Assembly: GCA_003194525.1 (NCBI GenBank)
Contig: NBIV01000035.1
Span: 248,001-312,000, forward strand
Length of the DNA stretch: 64,000 nt
DNA from: Gracilariopsis chorda
Lineage: Eukaryota > Rhodophyta > Florideophyceae > Gracilariales > Gracilariaceae
Direction: 5' to 3'
Below the pieces are notes generated by a model, which made no database searches, had not been told where the DNA came from, and saw only the letters and a list, made by a program, of their open reading frames with translations. The position numbers and the translations under genes are program-made. Within the stretch, counting starts at the first letter, position 1. Every line of letters begins with the position of its first letter. Below are positions 28,797 to 38,401 of the stretch, piece after piece.

Positions 28797-31070
28797 ATGG
28801 TGGTCTTTCCAGGAAGCGAGTCGCCCGACGCTTGGGACCTCGTCTGCGGTCGAGTGCCCGTCGACAGCAAGCGCGCCACCGCCCTTCTTCCCCAGCGCGC
28901 CCCAATTTCACAAGGTCCCGTGCTCATCTTTACCGCCGCCGCAGACCCGGATGCGCTCGCCGCCGTTCGCACGCTTACCGCCTTGCTCAAGGCCGATTTA
29001 CTGCGCTATGAGGTTCACCCCGTCGCCGGTTACACCCATCTGCGCGATAAGTTTGACGTGCTTGTTCGTGGCGATGACGCTGTTGAACCTCGTGCTGTGC
29101 TATGCGTTAATTGCGGCGCTGCTGTTGATCTTGAGGCTATTCTCGCCATTTCGAATGACCACGCCAATGATCTGGCTTCGCAGTTTAGACTTTTTGTCAT
29201 TGACTCTCATCGACCGTATCACCTTAAGAATATCACCAGTGAGCGCGTCGTTATCTTTGACGATCAAGATACATTTGCGCGTGCTGATATTCCTATTACA
29301 TTGGGCATTGAAAATGAGTGGGGGGTCGTACCAGACACTGATTCCTCAGATGACGAACACCACTATTCATCAGACCACACTGATCACCTCTCAAGCGACC
29401 ATGATACCGCATACGAACAAAAACCTTCGCAACTTTCAACTTTTCAACTTGAGAATCATCAATCGCTTTCGCCTGCCCCAACACATCAAACCGCACATCA
29501 GCAATCTGAAGCCCCACACGAGCACTCACACCGACCTGCATCATCGAACGCATCTCAGCACAGACACCTCCATTCGCACTCGCGCATCCCGAGTACATCG
29601 CATCCTCATGGCACCGAATCCAGTCCCGACGACTCTGAGGACAGTGAAAGGGAGGCCTATTTGGAACAGATAATTGAAGATGACGTCGATCTTGGTGGAG
29701 CCGAAGCGTCCGGTTCCGAACAAGAAGAAGCCATTCGCCGTGGCAACCGGAAACGCCGAACAATCCCCTCTGCAAACAGTGGAAAGGCCAACAGAAGACG
29801 AAAGAGGAAACGCCGATCTCGCCGATCTCGCCGTTTTGATATTGCTGAAGCACACGAGCGTAAACGCTTGCGTGAATATTACTCTTCTGCTACTGTCGCC
29901 TTGAGTTCCGCATGCCTCAGTCATAGGATTGCGTTCGCTTTAAATAGGTCAAATATTGACACTCTGTGGATGGCCATTGTCGGCGCAACCAGTCAATTGT
30001 TCACCAGTGCAATCTCAGAACAAGCTGTCAGCGAGTATCTTACCCCGTATCGCGGTCAAGTGCAGCTGATGAACGATAGTGCTAACAATGGCAATGACCA
30101 GAACCGTAATACATCTCGCGTCCAAAACGTTGGCTATGTACCTTCCTGTCAAAGCGGCGCGGTCAATCGTATAGCAGAATCTGTTGAGCTTCGTTTAGAT
30201 CTTCTTCGACATTGGACTCTGTATCATTCCCTGCTCTACAGCTCTTACACCTCGACAAGGCTTGCCACATGGCGACAAACCGGAAAACGCAGGATGCTGG
30301 AAATGCTAGCAACGCTTGGAATTCCACTTCGAGACAGTCGACAGAAATGGTGTTACATGAAACAAACGCACAAGGTAGCCCTTGAAGAAGAACTGCAAAA
30401 AGCGATAGATCGCTTTGACCTTGGACAATCAATCCAGTATGACAGTTTTGTACGAACGGTTCCGGGACACAGAGGCGATATATCTGCGTCGGATTTCGTT
30501 TTTGCTGTGACCGCTTTACTTGAGTTCGATGAACCCACCCAAAAAGTCGCTCCGGGAACAAGTCATGAATCTCTTCTCCTGGAGAGATTCTGGAGAGCAT
30601 ATGATGCAATGGACCCTCGAAAGACTGTCTTACTCGAAGCCGGTCTTGACATGGCCATCTCTGCGCAGCAAATGACGGCTGAAATTGGTGGCGAAGTTAT
30701 CGAGCGTCGTAAGTTCGTGCCAAGCGGGCCTTTTCGTTACGTATTCCTTCGGGATCAGCAGTTCAAGGAATTTTTGAGAAATCCACTTTTGCTTCGAAGG
30801 CTTGCTCAATTCCTGAAGACGGCGCTATTCCGACAAGGAGCAAAGGATAAGCCGTTCATTATTATCGCTCCGGATACTGCGCGACGGGTTTGGATTGCGG
30901 TATCTGCGATCACGTACGGTCAAAAGAATGACTTTGGTCACAGATTTATGAAAGCTGCGGAACAAAACGGTAGCCAAATCACATATGACGGGTTTGATTC
31001 CTCTGTTTGTGAAATCCCGGACGGCCAAGAGATTGAGTTTGTTCGATACCTTCATGATGTCATGCGGTGA
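28797..31070 (+). CDS. CDC45: CDC45 replication factor
   Basis: 757 aa from ATG 28797. CDC45 joins MCM2-7 and GINS in the CMG helicase. The N-terminal DHH-like fold shows VLIFTAAADPDALAAVRTL, VLCVNCGAAVDLEAIL and FVIDSHRPYHLKNI, all conserved in CDC45. An acidic, His/Ser-rich insert (about 180-300) ends in a strong basic cluster (RRRKRKRRSRRSRRF), a likely nuclear signal. The C-terminal half carries HWTLYHSLLYSSYTSTRLATW and LEMLATLGIPLRDSRQKWCYM, again diagnostic. Length is somewhat above the human protein (566 aa) because of the insert. Divergent from CKS1, convergent with RRP15. Confidence 0.94.
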   Translation: MVVFPGSESPDAWDLVCGRVPVDSKRATALLPQRAPISQGPVLIFTAAADPDALAAVRTLTALLKADLLRYEVHPVAGYTHLRDKFDVLVRGDDAVEPRAVLCVNCGAAVDLEAILAISNDHANDLASQFRLFVIDSHRPYHLKNITSERVVIFDDQDTFARADIPITLGIENEWGVVPDTDSSDDEHHYSSDHTDHLSSDHDTAYEQKPSQLSTFQLENHQSLSPAPTHQTAHQQSEAPHEHSHRPASSNASQHRHLHSHSRIPSTSHPHGTESSPDDSEDSEREAYLEQIIEDDVDLGGAEASGSEQEEAIRRGNRKRRTIPSANSGKANRRRKRKRRSRRSRRFDIAEAHERKRLREYYSSATVALSSACLSHRIAFALNRSNIDTLWMAIVGATSQLFTSAISEQAVSEYLTPYRGQVQLMNDSANNGNDQNRNTSRVQNVGYVPSCQSGAVNRIAESVELRLDLLRHWTLYHSLLYSSYTSTRLATWRQTGKRRMLEMLATLGIPLRDSRQKWCYMKQTHKVALEEELQKAIDRFDLGQSIQYDSFVRTVPGHRGDISASDFVFAVTALLEFDEPTQKVAPGTSHESLLLERFWRAYDAMDPRKTVLLEAGLDMAISAQQMTAEIGGEVIERRKFVPSGPFRYVFLRDQQFKEFLRNPLLLRRLAQFLKTALFRQGAKDKPFIIIAPDTARRVWIAVSAITYGQKNDFGHRFMKAAEQNGSQITYDGFDSSVCEIPDGQEIEFVRYLHDVMR

Positions 31071-31219
31071 CATTTTACATGCATGTCATGAAAACCTTGG
31101 CAGTTCATCCACACAGATCTGATGTCGGAAAGCCGCCTTTCGATTCGCGAGTTAGATAAGTTGTAAAGCTATGATATTCTCATCTGGGATGGCACTTGTG
31201 TCTGCATAGCATCATTGTC

Positions 31220-31981
31220 TTAGTTCGAATCCGCTTCGTCATCACTATTACCACCCGATGAATCTCTCCTATCACCGTGTGACTCATTGTCCGTACCATC
31301 ACTATAGCTCGAATCATCTTCCTCTGTTCCATCGTTGCCATCCTTTCTATCCCAGTCCTTGAGAGTTCTTGATCTTGCGGTCAAGAAGTCATCCTTAAGC
31401 CATCTAGCCCTGGAATGAGCCTTTTTGGCGTCCTCGTTCTCATCAATTTCGTCTTCCTCGGCATCCCCGTCAGCAGTTCCCTTGCTAGGGCCGAACTCGC
31501 TCTTTTCCCAGCTTGATTTCATCATTGCCATGAAACTTTCTCTGCTAACCGGGGGTCCCTTTTTCCTATTCCTGTTCTTTTCTTCCTCTTGTTTTTCCAT
31601 TTCTTTCTGTGCTTTCGCGACCGCGTTGAAAAGCGCCACGGCCCCCTTTGTGGCTGTTAAAAGCAACTCCTTCTCAAGAGCAGCTCCAGTAGCAGCATCA
31701 GGAATAACGCGACCGTTGTTCTCAAATTCGATCTTTGCTTTCCTCGCCTTCTTGAGCCGCTTTTTCTCTTCAGCTTGTTCGACAAGAGCTTTCTCAACCT
31801 CTTCGCTCTGTCCAAGTACTACGGAAGAGAGCCTCTTCTTAGTATTCCGGGACGAGATTTTCCGCTTCTCGGGGCCAACAAGACGTTTGAACACGTTTCC
31901 GAGAGCAACACTGGCGCCTTCACTCAGAACTGCAGGGTTGCCATTCGTAGCATCTTTTTTCGCTGTGTTCTCGGGAACCAT
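31220..31981 (-). CDS. RRP15: RRP15-like ribosome biogenesis protein
   Basis: 253 aa, ATG at 31981. RRP15 is a nucleolar factor of 60S pre-ribosome assembly. The core matches the family: KKRLKKARKAKIEFENNGRV, then ALEKELLLTATKGAVALFNA, the Rrp15 signature helix. The ends are charged, and the C-terminal 70 residues are acidic and serine-rich, which is normal for this family. Diverges from the LicD-like gene. Confidence 0.82.
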   Translation of the reverse strand: MVPENTAKKDATNGNPAVLSEGASVALGNVFKRLVGPEKRKISSRNTKKRLSSVVLGQSEEVEKALVEQAEEKKRLKKARKAKIEFENNGRVIPDAATGAALEKELLLTATKGAVALFNAVAKAQKEMEKQEEEKNRNRKKGPPVSRESFMAMMKSSWEKSEFGPSKGTADGDAEEDEIDENEDAKKAHSRARWLKDDFLTARSRTLKDWDRKDGNDGTEEDDSSYSDGTDNESHGDRRDSSGGNSDDEADSN

Positions 31982-32647
31982 AGTTGAACCACTCCTGACA
32001 CCTGGAAACCTTCAAGTTCAATGCGATGTTTATGCAGCAGAACAATCCGCACCTCCGAGTGTATCAGCAACAATAAGTCCCTTCAACACTTTCTTTAAAC
32101 TTAGTGACCGTGAGCCTAACCAGGGGCGGTTGATGAATCCTTAAAGAAGTCTTCCAAGCACTGAATCTGATTTTCTTCTCAGTGCTCTTCTTAATGAAAA
32201 CAAAAGGGACGAAATAAGAACGGGGGTAGTTTAACCTTTGGTAAAGAAAGATTTCCTGCGCTTCGATACAGACGATGGTCGTCGTACAAGAGTGGTTGGG
32301 GAAGAAGCTGCAGTGGCGACCGACGTCCATGATATTTTTCTCAATTTATCAGCCCTTGTACCAAGGGTACATCTGGAGTTTTATTTGTAAAACCGAAAAA
32401 CGGGTACCCTCTGGCAATCTTCACGACGTGCTTGATCCGCGTGTCTGCATTCGTTCTTTCGCCGATACAAAACTTATTCAAGCGAAGGGGAAGCTCCGGT
32501 GTTGCATAGATACTTGGATTTCTATGGCTTGTATCTAATCTAGGAACGTTTTCGTTCTGCATTTAATGGCTACTGTTCAGCTACAAGGCGACGTCTTCGC
32601 TATTGGCAATCTTTAAACGAAAATCAGCGATCCTCTAGCCCGTGAAG
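31982..32647. promoter_or_regulatory. Divergent intergenic region RRP15 / LicD-like
   Basis: 666 bp. An 87-codon plus-strand ATG frame (32275-32538) was considered but its composition is not protein-like and it matches nothing. No repeats. Confidence 0.4.
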
Positions 32648-33487
32648 ATGCCCGCGAGAGGGCCGGACAAACGTGAAGCCTTTCCAAAATTTCTTCGTCG
32701 CCAACTCACAAAAATGTATCATGAGAGTACACTGAATAATGCGATCTTAGGAGCGATATCAGTGACACAAGCATTTTTAATCTTGGTTTTAGGATTCGTT
32801 CTAGCATTCTCCTTGAGCAGTAAACAACTCAGCTCCACTTCCAAGAATAATAATTACAGACTGAATCATTTGCTGCAGAAGTCGGAACATGAAACTACCG
32901 CTCCAGATATACACCAGCTTCTAGAAGTCGTCGCTGGTGCTTTGGAAAAGCAAAATGTCACATATTGGCTTCTTCCCGGACTCGATTTGCTTCCTTCTTC
33001 GAGGAATGGCGGCGCGGAAAGCCCATTTGGGAGACTGAGCCCGTGGCATGAAGGAATTGACATTGGCGTGTTCCAAGGTGACTTGATGCGTGTTATACTC
33101 ATTCAAACTGAGCTGCAGCCTTACGGAATCATGGCAGTTGAGTCATATTTTGGACTAAGACTGTTTTCATCATTTAGCGTCGAAGACCCCCGTTATGATT
33201 TTCGTCGACCATTTATTGACATTGTGTACTTCAAACGTGAAGGAAGAAACATCGTAAGTCATTGTTGCGATTGTGAACCAAGTACTATCGGCGCGTGTTC
33301 CAAGAAAACGTGCAATTGTCTAGTCTGCGTTGCCGGGGTGGACGATATTTTTCCTACAATGTACGTAACGATTGAGAGGGTTAACTTAAAGCTAAGGGCA
33401 CCGCGACTCGCAGAGTATCTACGAATGCGCGATACGTCGAAGTCATTGCACCCGGTGTTAGGGAAATTGCTAGAAAGGGAAGTGTAG
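32648..33487 (+). CDS. LicD/fukutin-like membrane-anchored nucleotidyltransferase-fold protein
   Basis: 279 aa from ATG 32648; the open frame starts six bases earlier with GTG. It has type II topology, with one anchor at about residues 30-52 (FLILVLGFVLAFSLSS). The lumenal part contains a LicD/fukutin pattern: NVTYWLLPGLDLL followed by SPWHEGIDIGVF, where the family has YWL...GTLLG and PWDDDIDIG. Only one acidic pair is kept (EGID instead of DDDID), so catalysis is uncertain. A C-rich stretch (HCCDCEPS...CSKKTCNCLVC) probably binds zinc or is disulfide-bonded. Family members add phospho-sugar or phosphocholine groups to glycans; the substrate here is unknown. Confidence 0.6.
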   Translation: MPARGPDKREAFPKFLRRQLTKMYHESTLNNAILGAISVTQAFLILVLGFVLAFSLSSKQLSSTSKNNNYRLNHLLQKSEHETTAPDIHQLLEVVAGALEKQNVTYWLLPGLDLLPSSRNGGAESPFGRLSPWHEGIDIGVFQGDLMRVILIQTELQPYGIMAVESYFGLRLFSSFSVEDPRYDFRRPFIDIVYFKREGRNIVSHCCDCEPSTIGACSKKTCNCLVCVAGVDDIFPTMYVTIERVNLKLRAPRLAEYLRMRDTSKSLHPVLGKLLEREV

Positions 33488-33571
33488 TCGTATAGAAATG
33501 GGTTCGATCAATTTGACTCCTCGCTGCGCCCAGGAGGTATTATGTAGCATACAGATGCCCATTGCAAAGTG

Positions 33572-34051
33572 TCACCGACCAGGTCTCATACGAATTAATT
33601 TCAGCACGACCTTCGAATCGAGGTGATCAATGTCACCGTCGTCAATCTGTTCATCTATAACCAAACAGAGATTCGCATGGTTTTGAAGAATTCGTCGCTC
33701 AGCGGAGACTGTGGTTTGTTGTTGCTTGTTCTCCGGAATCTTGCACGCACCCCGAATCGAGAGGTCTAATGATCTGACCAGTTCTAGTAGTAACAGCGCA
33801 TCATGCTCCTCGACACCAGCTACCATGAGAACAACGTCTCCTAGGAGCTTATATGTTATTTGCACTTCTCCCACGGTGGCGATTTGCTCAGGATTATCCT
33901 CCTTAAGCAATGCCCAGTCAGGTGCAGTTGCATCTCTCAGCTTCTTCAGCCACTTCGCCTGCTGCTGCTCGGTTCGGAGCTCATGACCGTAGAACCTGGA
34001 GAAAATAACGCCTCCGCTGGTGTAACATACAATAACAACAGACACGATCAT
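33572..34051 (-). CDS. COPZ: Coatomer zeta subunit (longin-like)
   Basis: 159 aa, ATG at 34051. Small longin-fold subunit of the COPI coat, which returns cargo from Golgi to ER. The start VVIVCYTSGGVIFSRFYG matches the first strands of coatomer zeta, the middle has YKLLGDVVLMVAGVEEHDAL, and the end LVIDEQIDDGDIDHLDSKVV matches the conserved VDEIVDGGxIxExD region. AP sigma subunits lack this last motif. The fit is good, but sequence divergence leaves some doubt. Convergent with the LicD-like gene (84 bp) and divergent from UQCC1. Confidence 0.75.
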   Translation of the reverse strand: MIVSVVIVCYTSGGVIFSRFYGHELRTEQQQAKWLKKLRDATAPDWALLKEDNPEQIATVGEVQITYKLLGDVVLMVAGVEEHDALLLLELVRSLDLSIRGACKIPENKQQQTTVSAERRILQNHANLCLVIDEQIDDGDIDHLDSKVVLKLIRMRPGR

Positions 34052-34501
34052 GGTCGTATCAAATTAACAGCGTCGTGAAACTGTTTGTTCACAGAACGAG
34101 GTAACGCCTTCTCTGTGAATGCAACAGATATGATCCGATAGTCTTTCCTTCCACCGCAGTGCGCAAAGAACCTTGATCGACAAACGGTACGTGCGTAGAA
34201 AGTCCAGATGGCGGGCACAACACCCGCTTTGGGAGCTAGGCGATTTTCGATCAAAAACAACGTTTTGTATGGCTCCTGTTTATTTGATGCAATGCTATGC
34301 AGTACCAAGGCTATGTACAGTGCTCCATTTCAGGGATGCGGAAATCCATTCCTGCGACTGCCGCCACTTCACGCGACGCTCGTCGCTAGAGGAAAGTGCA
34401 ATGCATGAAGGAAGGTCCAAGGAGGGTGACACAATAAATTATCAAGACCAAACCCAAGCAACGGAATACATAATCGTCTGCAACGGCTTCTGAGGATCAG
34501 G
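34052..34501. promoter_or_regulatory. Divergent intergenic region COPZ / UQCC1
   Basis: 450 bp between diverging starts. Short frames only; no element recognised. Confidence 0.4.
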
Positions 34502-35284
34502 ATGTTACGACTATCCCTGGCGAGAAGTGCAGCAAATGGGGCCAGAAACATGCCATACAGGAACGTTTTGCAAAGATCCATCACGAGCAAGGAAGTTGGA
34601 CTTCGCACATTGTGTTCCAAGAGCTATCAACATGAACCGAAGAGAACGCCACCCCCAGCAACCAAGAAACGAACTTTGCTGGAGCGAATTTTTACACCCA
34701 GCATCTCCAGACAAAACCCGATCTTGAAGGCATTGGGCTACTACTCCGCTGAGAGTCGCGCCATCGGTGCAGGAACATCTCTGTACAGACAGGCACTGGA
34801 GCGCGGAGATGCAATCGTTAAAGCCGAGTGCGGGAACAATCACGGCTTTTCGGCATGGTTTGAGATGCTCTCAGTTCATATCTATTTGACCTTGCGACGC
34901 CTACGGGCAGAAAAGGGTAGCATGTATGAGAATGATGTGAAGACTGCAATGCAGTGTCTGTTTGATGTCTTTTGGACTGATGTAAGATCTCGAATGATGA
35001 ATGATCACAAGATGACACTTATAACGAGTGGCAAATGGGTCAAGGAGTGTGAACAAATATTCTTTGGTCTGGCAATGTCGTTCGATGAAGGCTGGGAAGA
35101 CGAAGAAATCATGCGCGATGGAATTCGCAGAAACATCACTTGTCTCGAAGAAGACCGTGTGAAGATAGAGAATTTAAGAAAGTACATGATGAGAGAACAC
35201 GCGCGATTAGAGAGGGCATCAATCGAACAGCTGTGGGATGGGACTTGCTGGGGCAGCGATTACACCGCCTTTCGATCTGTGTAA
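34502..35284 (+). CDS. UQCC1: Mitochondrial UQCC1/CBP3-like cytochrome bc1 assembly factor
   Basis: 260 aa from ATG 34502. The N-terminal 60 residues are rich in Arg, Ser and Leu with few acids (MLRLSLARSAANGARNMPYR), a typical mitochondrial presequence. The ubiquinol-cytochrome c chaperone domain follows: GYYSAESRAIGAGTSLYRQA, WFEMLSVHIYLTLRRLRAE, then LFDVFWTDVRSRM and a FFGLAMSFDEGW segment. CBP3/UQCC1 helps translation and assembly of cytochrome b. Convergent with plastid pyruvate kinase (187 bp). Confidence 0.85.
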   Translation: MLRLSLARSAANGARNMPYRNVLQRSITSKEVGLRTLCSKSYQHEPKRTPPPATKKRTLLERIFTPSISRQNPILKALGYYSAESRAIGAGTSLYRQALERGDAIVKAECGNNHGFSAWFEMLSVHIYLTLRRLRAEKGSMYENDVKTAMQCLFDVFWTDVRSRMMNDHKMTLITSGKWVKECEQIFFGLAMSFDEGWEDEEIMRDGIRRNITCLEEDRVKIENLRKYMMREHARLERASIEQLWDGTCWGSDYTAFRSV

Positions 35285-35471
35285 GAATTGGCACCTCTGA
35301 GCAGCACGAAACGCGCTACGTAGACATGAACACCATTGACTCGATCTTGTGCTCACCATTGAATCGTGGGCACCAATTCAGTAACTTCAAGATACTCATC
35401 GTCGTAAAATGGCAATACAAATCAACACAGGAGGCTACATATGTCATCCAATAATTGCGGTATATACCCAC

Positions 35472-37559
35472 CTACTTGATGCTTCGGAGCTGCAAAGTGT
35501 GAACAATTTCTTTTGCCTGTGAAGCAAACTCGTTGAACCTTTCAAAGTCATATCGTCCTCCAACTTCTGTCGAAGGTGACTCAGTTGGCTCCTCATTCTT
35601 GATGCTGGTTTCTCTTCCAAGCTCCGCGAAGTCTACTTCACGCATGCCCAACTGCGCCTCTAGTTTGTCACTAACCTTAAGCCCCAGAATACGCAAAGCG
35701 CTACGAGTTTCAGCGGCAGTGATAAACCGATTTCCTTTAGAAACTTCCGAAAACGCAGAACGAAGCTCTGTCTCTGAAGCGCCCTCTCGGCCACCGAGGA
35801 CATCTGCTAGTATCACAACAAGATCACCATCCTTGACCACTTGCCGTTCTTTCAACGCATTCATTGCATTCTGAATAGTTTCCTCTGGATCATCCTCAAA
35901 GCGAATACGGAACGGTCTAACACCGTACAACAGAGTCATCTTGTTGCGGACAACAGGGGTAGCTGTAAAAGCGTAGATAGGCGCACGTGGTCTGTACCGC
36001 GACATGAGTGTAGCCATTAAACCCTTTTGTGTGAATACCATTATTGCCGCAGCATTTTGTTGGTTGGCAAGAACTGCAGCACTATTCGCAATGTTCTCTG
36101 CGACATCACCTACACCAGGTGTCCACCACGTCGTGTCCTTGACGAGGGGTGGGATCTCCAGGGTCGGATCTTCGGACTCTTCCTCGACTTCATGAATTCG
36201 TTGTTGAATACGAAGAAGAACGGAGTTCATTGTAGACAACGCTTTGAAAGGGAACTTGCCACTGGCAGTTTCCGCTGTAAGAACCAGGGCGTCCACCCTT
36301 TGCTTCACCGCTTCCGTCATGTCAGTGACTTCCGCACGAGTGGGAGTGGGGTATAACACCATACTTTCGAGAAAGTGTGTAGAGATAAGGCATGGCTTTC
36401 CAAATCGACGACATACTTCAGAGATTTGTTGCTGCCAATACGGGACTTTCTCGTATTGGATGGCAGTACCTAAATCACCACGAGCGATCATAACGCCATC
36501 CGCGGCATCTACGATGCTTTCAAGATTACGTAAGGCGATCGGAGACTCTATTTTGGCGATAACGCCGATGTTCGCCCTTCTGCTTCTCAGAAGGTTGCGA
36601 ACAGCCACTATTTGGTCAGCCGACTCAACGAACGAGAGAGCAACATACTCAACACGTTCGCTGATGGCAAATTCTAACTGGTCAGGAGGGCATCCCAGTA
36701 CAGCGCGTGCGATGGAAGTGTTGAGATCTTCATTCTCACTTTTCGGATTCAGGTTCAAAGATTTGCCACGAATGTTGATGGTACCACGGGAGCGCAGCTC
36801 GCCAGGACTAACGACTTCACATATAACGTCCAGGTCCTTGATCCGCTTGACAAGAAGCTCCACCAGTCCGCCGCCCTCAGCCTGACATTGAATAGAATCT
36901 CCGACTTCTGCAAAGTCGATGAATCCGTCTAAACTGATTTCCGAAACGCCAGGTGGATATTCAGCTTCATGACGAACAGTGAGAGTAAATGTATCACCAG
37001 TTTCCAGCTTTGGGTTGCGAGGAAACTCGCCCAAGCGAACGGTGTCAAAGGAACCGATATCCATTATCACGCCTGCCACAAACGGGGTGTTAAGATTGAT
37101 GTCGTGAACATTTCTGATGACTTGTCGATGCCACTCATAGTCTCCATGACAGAGATTTAAGCGGACAAGGTTCATGCCGCCCGCAACCAGGCGGAGCAAA
37201 TGGTCTGGATCACATGTGGAGGGTCCAACGGTGCCAACAATCTTTGTACGGCGCTCTCCGACATAGGCAACTTCAGCGTCTTCGGGGAGCTTTAGCATAC
37301 TGCTTCGAAACTGGGGAGGGACGGTCTCCAGAATACTTGCCATCTTCGAGTGGGGAGTTGCAACACCGTCTGCGGCGGCGCGAGGTGAGAAGACGCGAGA
37401 AGTTTTGTAGCCATTTTTACGATGTGACTGAATACATATCGAAGGGATCCAGGAAGAAACCCCGCTCTTCCGGACGGACGTGGGCTGGGTGAATGCTAGC
37501 GGACGAGAATTCATATTGAAGGAGTGTGCAGAGAGGAAACGATGAAGGTGATATCTCAT
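35472..37559 (-). CDS. PKP1: Plastid pyruvate kinase, PKp1 (alpha) type, with EF-hand-like C-terminal tail
   Basis: 695 aa, ATG at 37559. PEP + ADP to pyruvate + ATP, in the plastid. Residues 1-70 form a transit peptide (basic, Ser-rich, ending FSPRAAADG). The catalytic core resembles plant PKp1 rather than cytosolic enzymes: RLNLCHGDYEWHRQVIR, GVIAKIESPIALRNLE, GVMIARGDLGTAIQYEKVP and the PTRAEVTDM loop. The usual DTKGPE segment is replaced by MDIGSFDTVRLG, a divergence also seen in PKp1 (MDTEGSEIHMG). After the normal C-terminus (about residue 590) come roughly 103 more residues, including a calmodulin-like stretch (595-650) with degenerate loops. The canonical SGETA reads TAETA. Confidence 0.9.
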   Translation of the reverse strand: MRYHLHRFLSAHSFNMNSRPLAFTQPTSVRKSGVSSWIPSICIQSHRKNGYKTSRVFSPRAAADGVATPHSKMASILETVPPQFRSSMLKLPEDAEVAYVGERRTKIVGTVGPSTCDPDHLLRLVAGGMNLVRLNLCHGDYEWHRQVIRNVHDINLNTPFVAGVIMDIGSFDTVRLGEFPRNPKLETGDTFTLTVRHEAEYPPGVSEISLDGFIDFAEVGDSIQCQAEGGGLVELLVKRIKDLDVICEVVSPGELRSRGTINIRGKSLNLNPKSENEDLNTSIARAVLGCPPDQLEFAISERVEYVALSFVESADQIVAVRNLLRSRRANIGVIAKIESPIALRNLESIVDAADGVMIARGDLGTAIQYEKVPYWQQQISEVCRRFGKPCLISTHFLESMVLYPTPTRAEVTDMTEAVKQRVDALVLTAETASGKFPFKALSTMNSVLLRIQQRIHEVEEESEDPTLEIPPLVKDTTWWTPGVGDVAENIANSAAVLANQQNAAAIMVFTQKGLMATLMSRYRPRAPIYAFTATPVVRNKMTLLYGVRPFRIRFEDDPEETIQNAMNALKERQVVKDGDLVVILADVLGGREGASETELRSAFSEVSKGNRFITAAETRSALRILGLKVSDKLEAQLGMREVDFAELGRETSIKNEEPTESPSTEVGGRYDFERFNEFASQAKEIVHTLQLRSIK
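35612..35780 (-). other. Degenerate EF-hand-pair-like segment in pyruvate kinase
   Basis: Residues about 594-650 of the pyruvate kinase. ETELRSAFSEVSKGNRFITA followed by AETRSALRILGLKVSDK, then MREVDFAEL, follows the calmodulin pattern (helix, loop, helix, linker, second helix). The first loop lacks the Asp residues at positions 1 and 3, and the second loop is shortened, so calcium binding is unlikely. Confidence 0.55.
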
Positions 37560-38401
37560 GCTATAGCGCGTTGCGCAGGAGCTTCTTGGCGGTCCAAAGC
37601 AGATCGTGCGATACGAAATGAATCGATCTGACTGTGGTACGATTCTGAAAGACAGCAGGTATATCTGTGTTCAGCTGATGGAGACGTGCAATCGCCGACA
37701 GGCTGATATTGCACAATGTGATCAGAATGATCTTGCTGATTGCGGCGCGGTCGACGAGGTATTGCCGTGACTGCGAACGGTTTCACCAGGGGCCCGATGG
37801 CATCCGAAGCGAATAACGACTTCGGATTGGGCAAGAATATCTCTAAAGAATCTGCAAAACCCAAAAGAAAATTGAGAAATGCTCCTACGGGAGCTGCCGT
37901 GCGCTGATCTAGCATTTGCGGTATGGTAGAATTGGAGCTCCTGGGTTGCCCGGAACTGCGCTTCTATGAGGAACGACCATCGCTCCTGCGGGCAAAGAAG
38001 GCGAATGAACACAACGAGCTATCGGTTGAGACAGAAATCAGAAAGCACAACGAAAGCCTACTTGTGCAAACAAGGTTTGCACAACCACGAATAAACCGGC
38101 TCACTTTAATCGTTTGGAGTCATTACAACTTGTGTGTTAGAAGCTCAATTAGTGTGTGCTACCGAAAGCCACCGCATTCTACTGCCAAGAAGTTCAACAC
38201 CCGCTGCCTCCTAGCGGTGACCCACCAGACACAAGATAAACCAACTGCCTGTAAAACACACTCTGCAAAAAGCCACAACACATCTGTGCGCATGCATATT
38301 TCCCGGACTAGTTAAAAAGACAAACTCAGCGGCGCACCATTAACAACGTGCTAGCCACTGTTTAGAACGGACATTCAGAATGCTTTCAAAATGCAACCGA
38401 T
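37560..38401. other. 842-bp intergenic region upstream of pyruvate kinase
   Basis: Both flanking genes are on the minus strand. Frames exist on both strands (plus 37923-38315, 130 codons; minus 37915-37556, 119 codons), but neither resembles a known protein. The minus frame ends just before the pyruvate kinase ATG and could be 5' UTR or an unrecognised upstream exon. Confidence 0.4.

Noticed and set aside
32275-32538. 87-codon plus-strand ATG frame in the RRP15/LicD-like spacer
   Set aside because: Irregular composition, no recognisable motif, and located in a divergent promoter.
33500-33520. GGTTCGATC resembling a T-loop after the LicD-like gene
   Set aside because: The following bases do not pair and the 84-bp gap leaves no room for a tRNA.
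37923-38315. 130-codon plus-strand frame upstream of pyruvate kinase
   Set aside because: Has an ATG but no recognisable motif, and lies in the expected promoter of a minus-strand gene.
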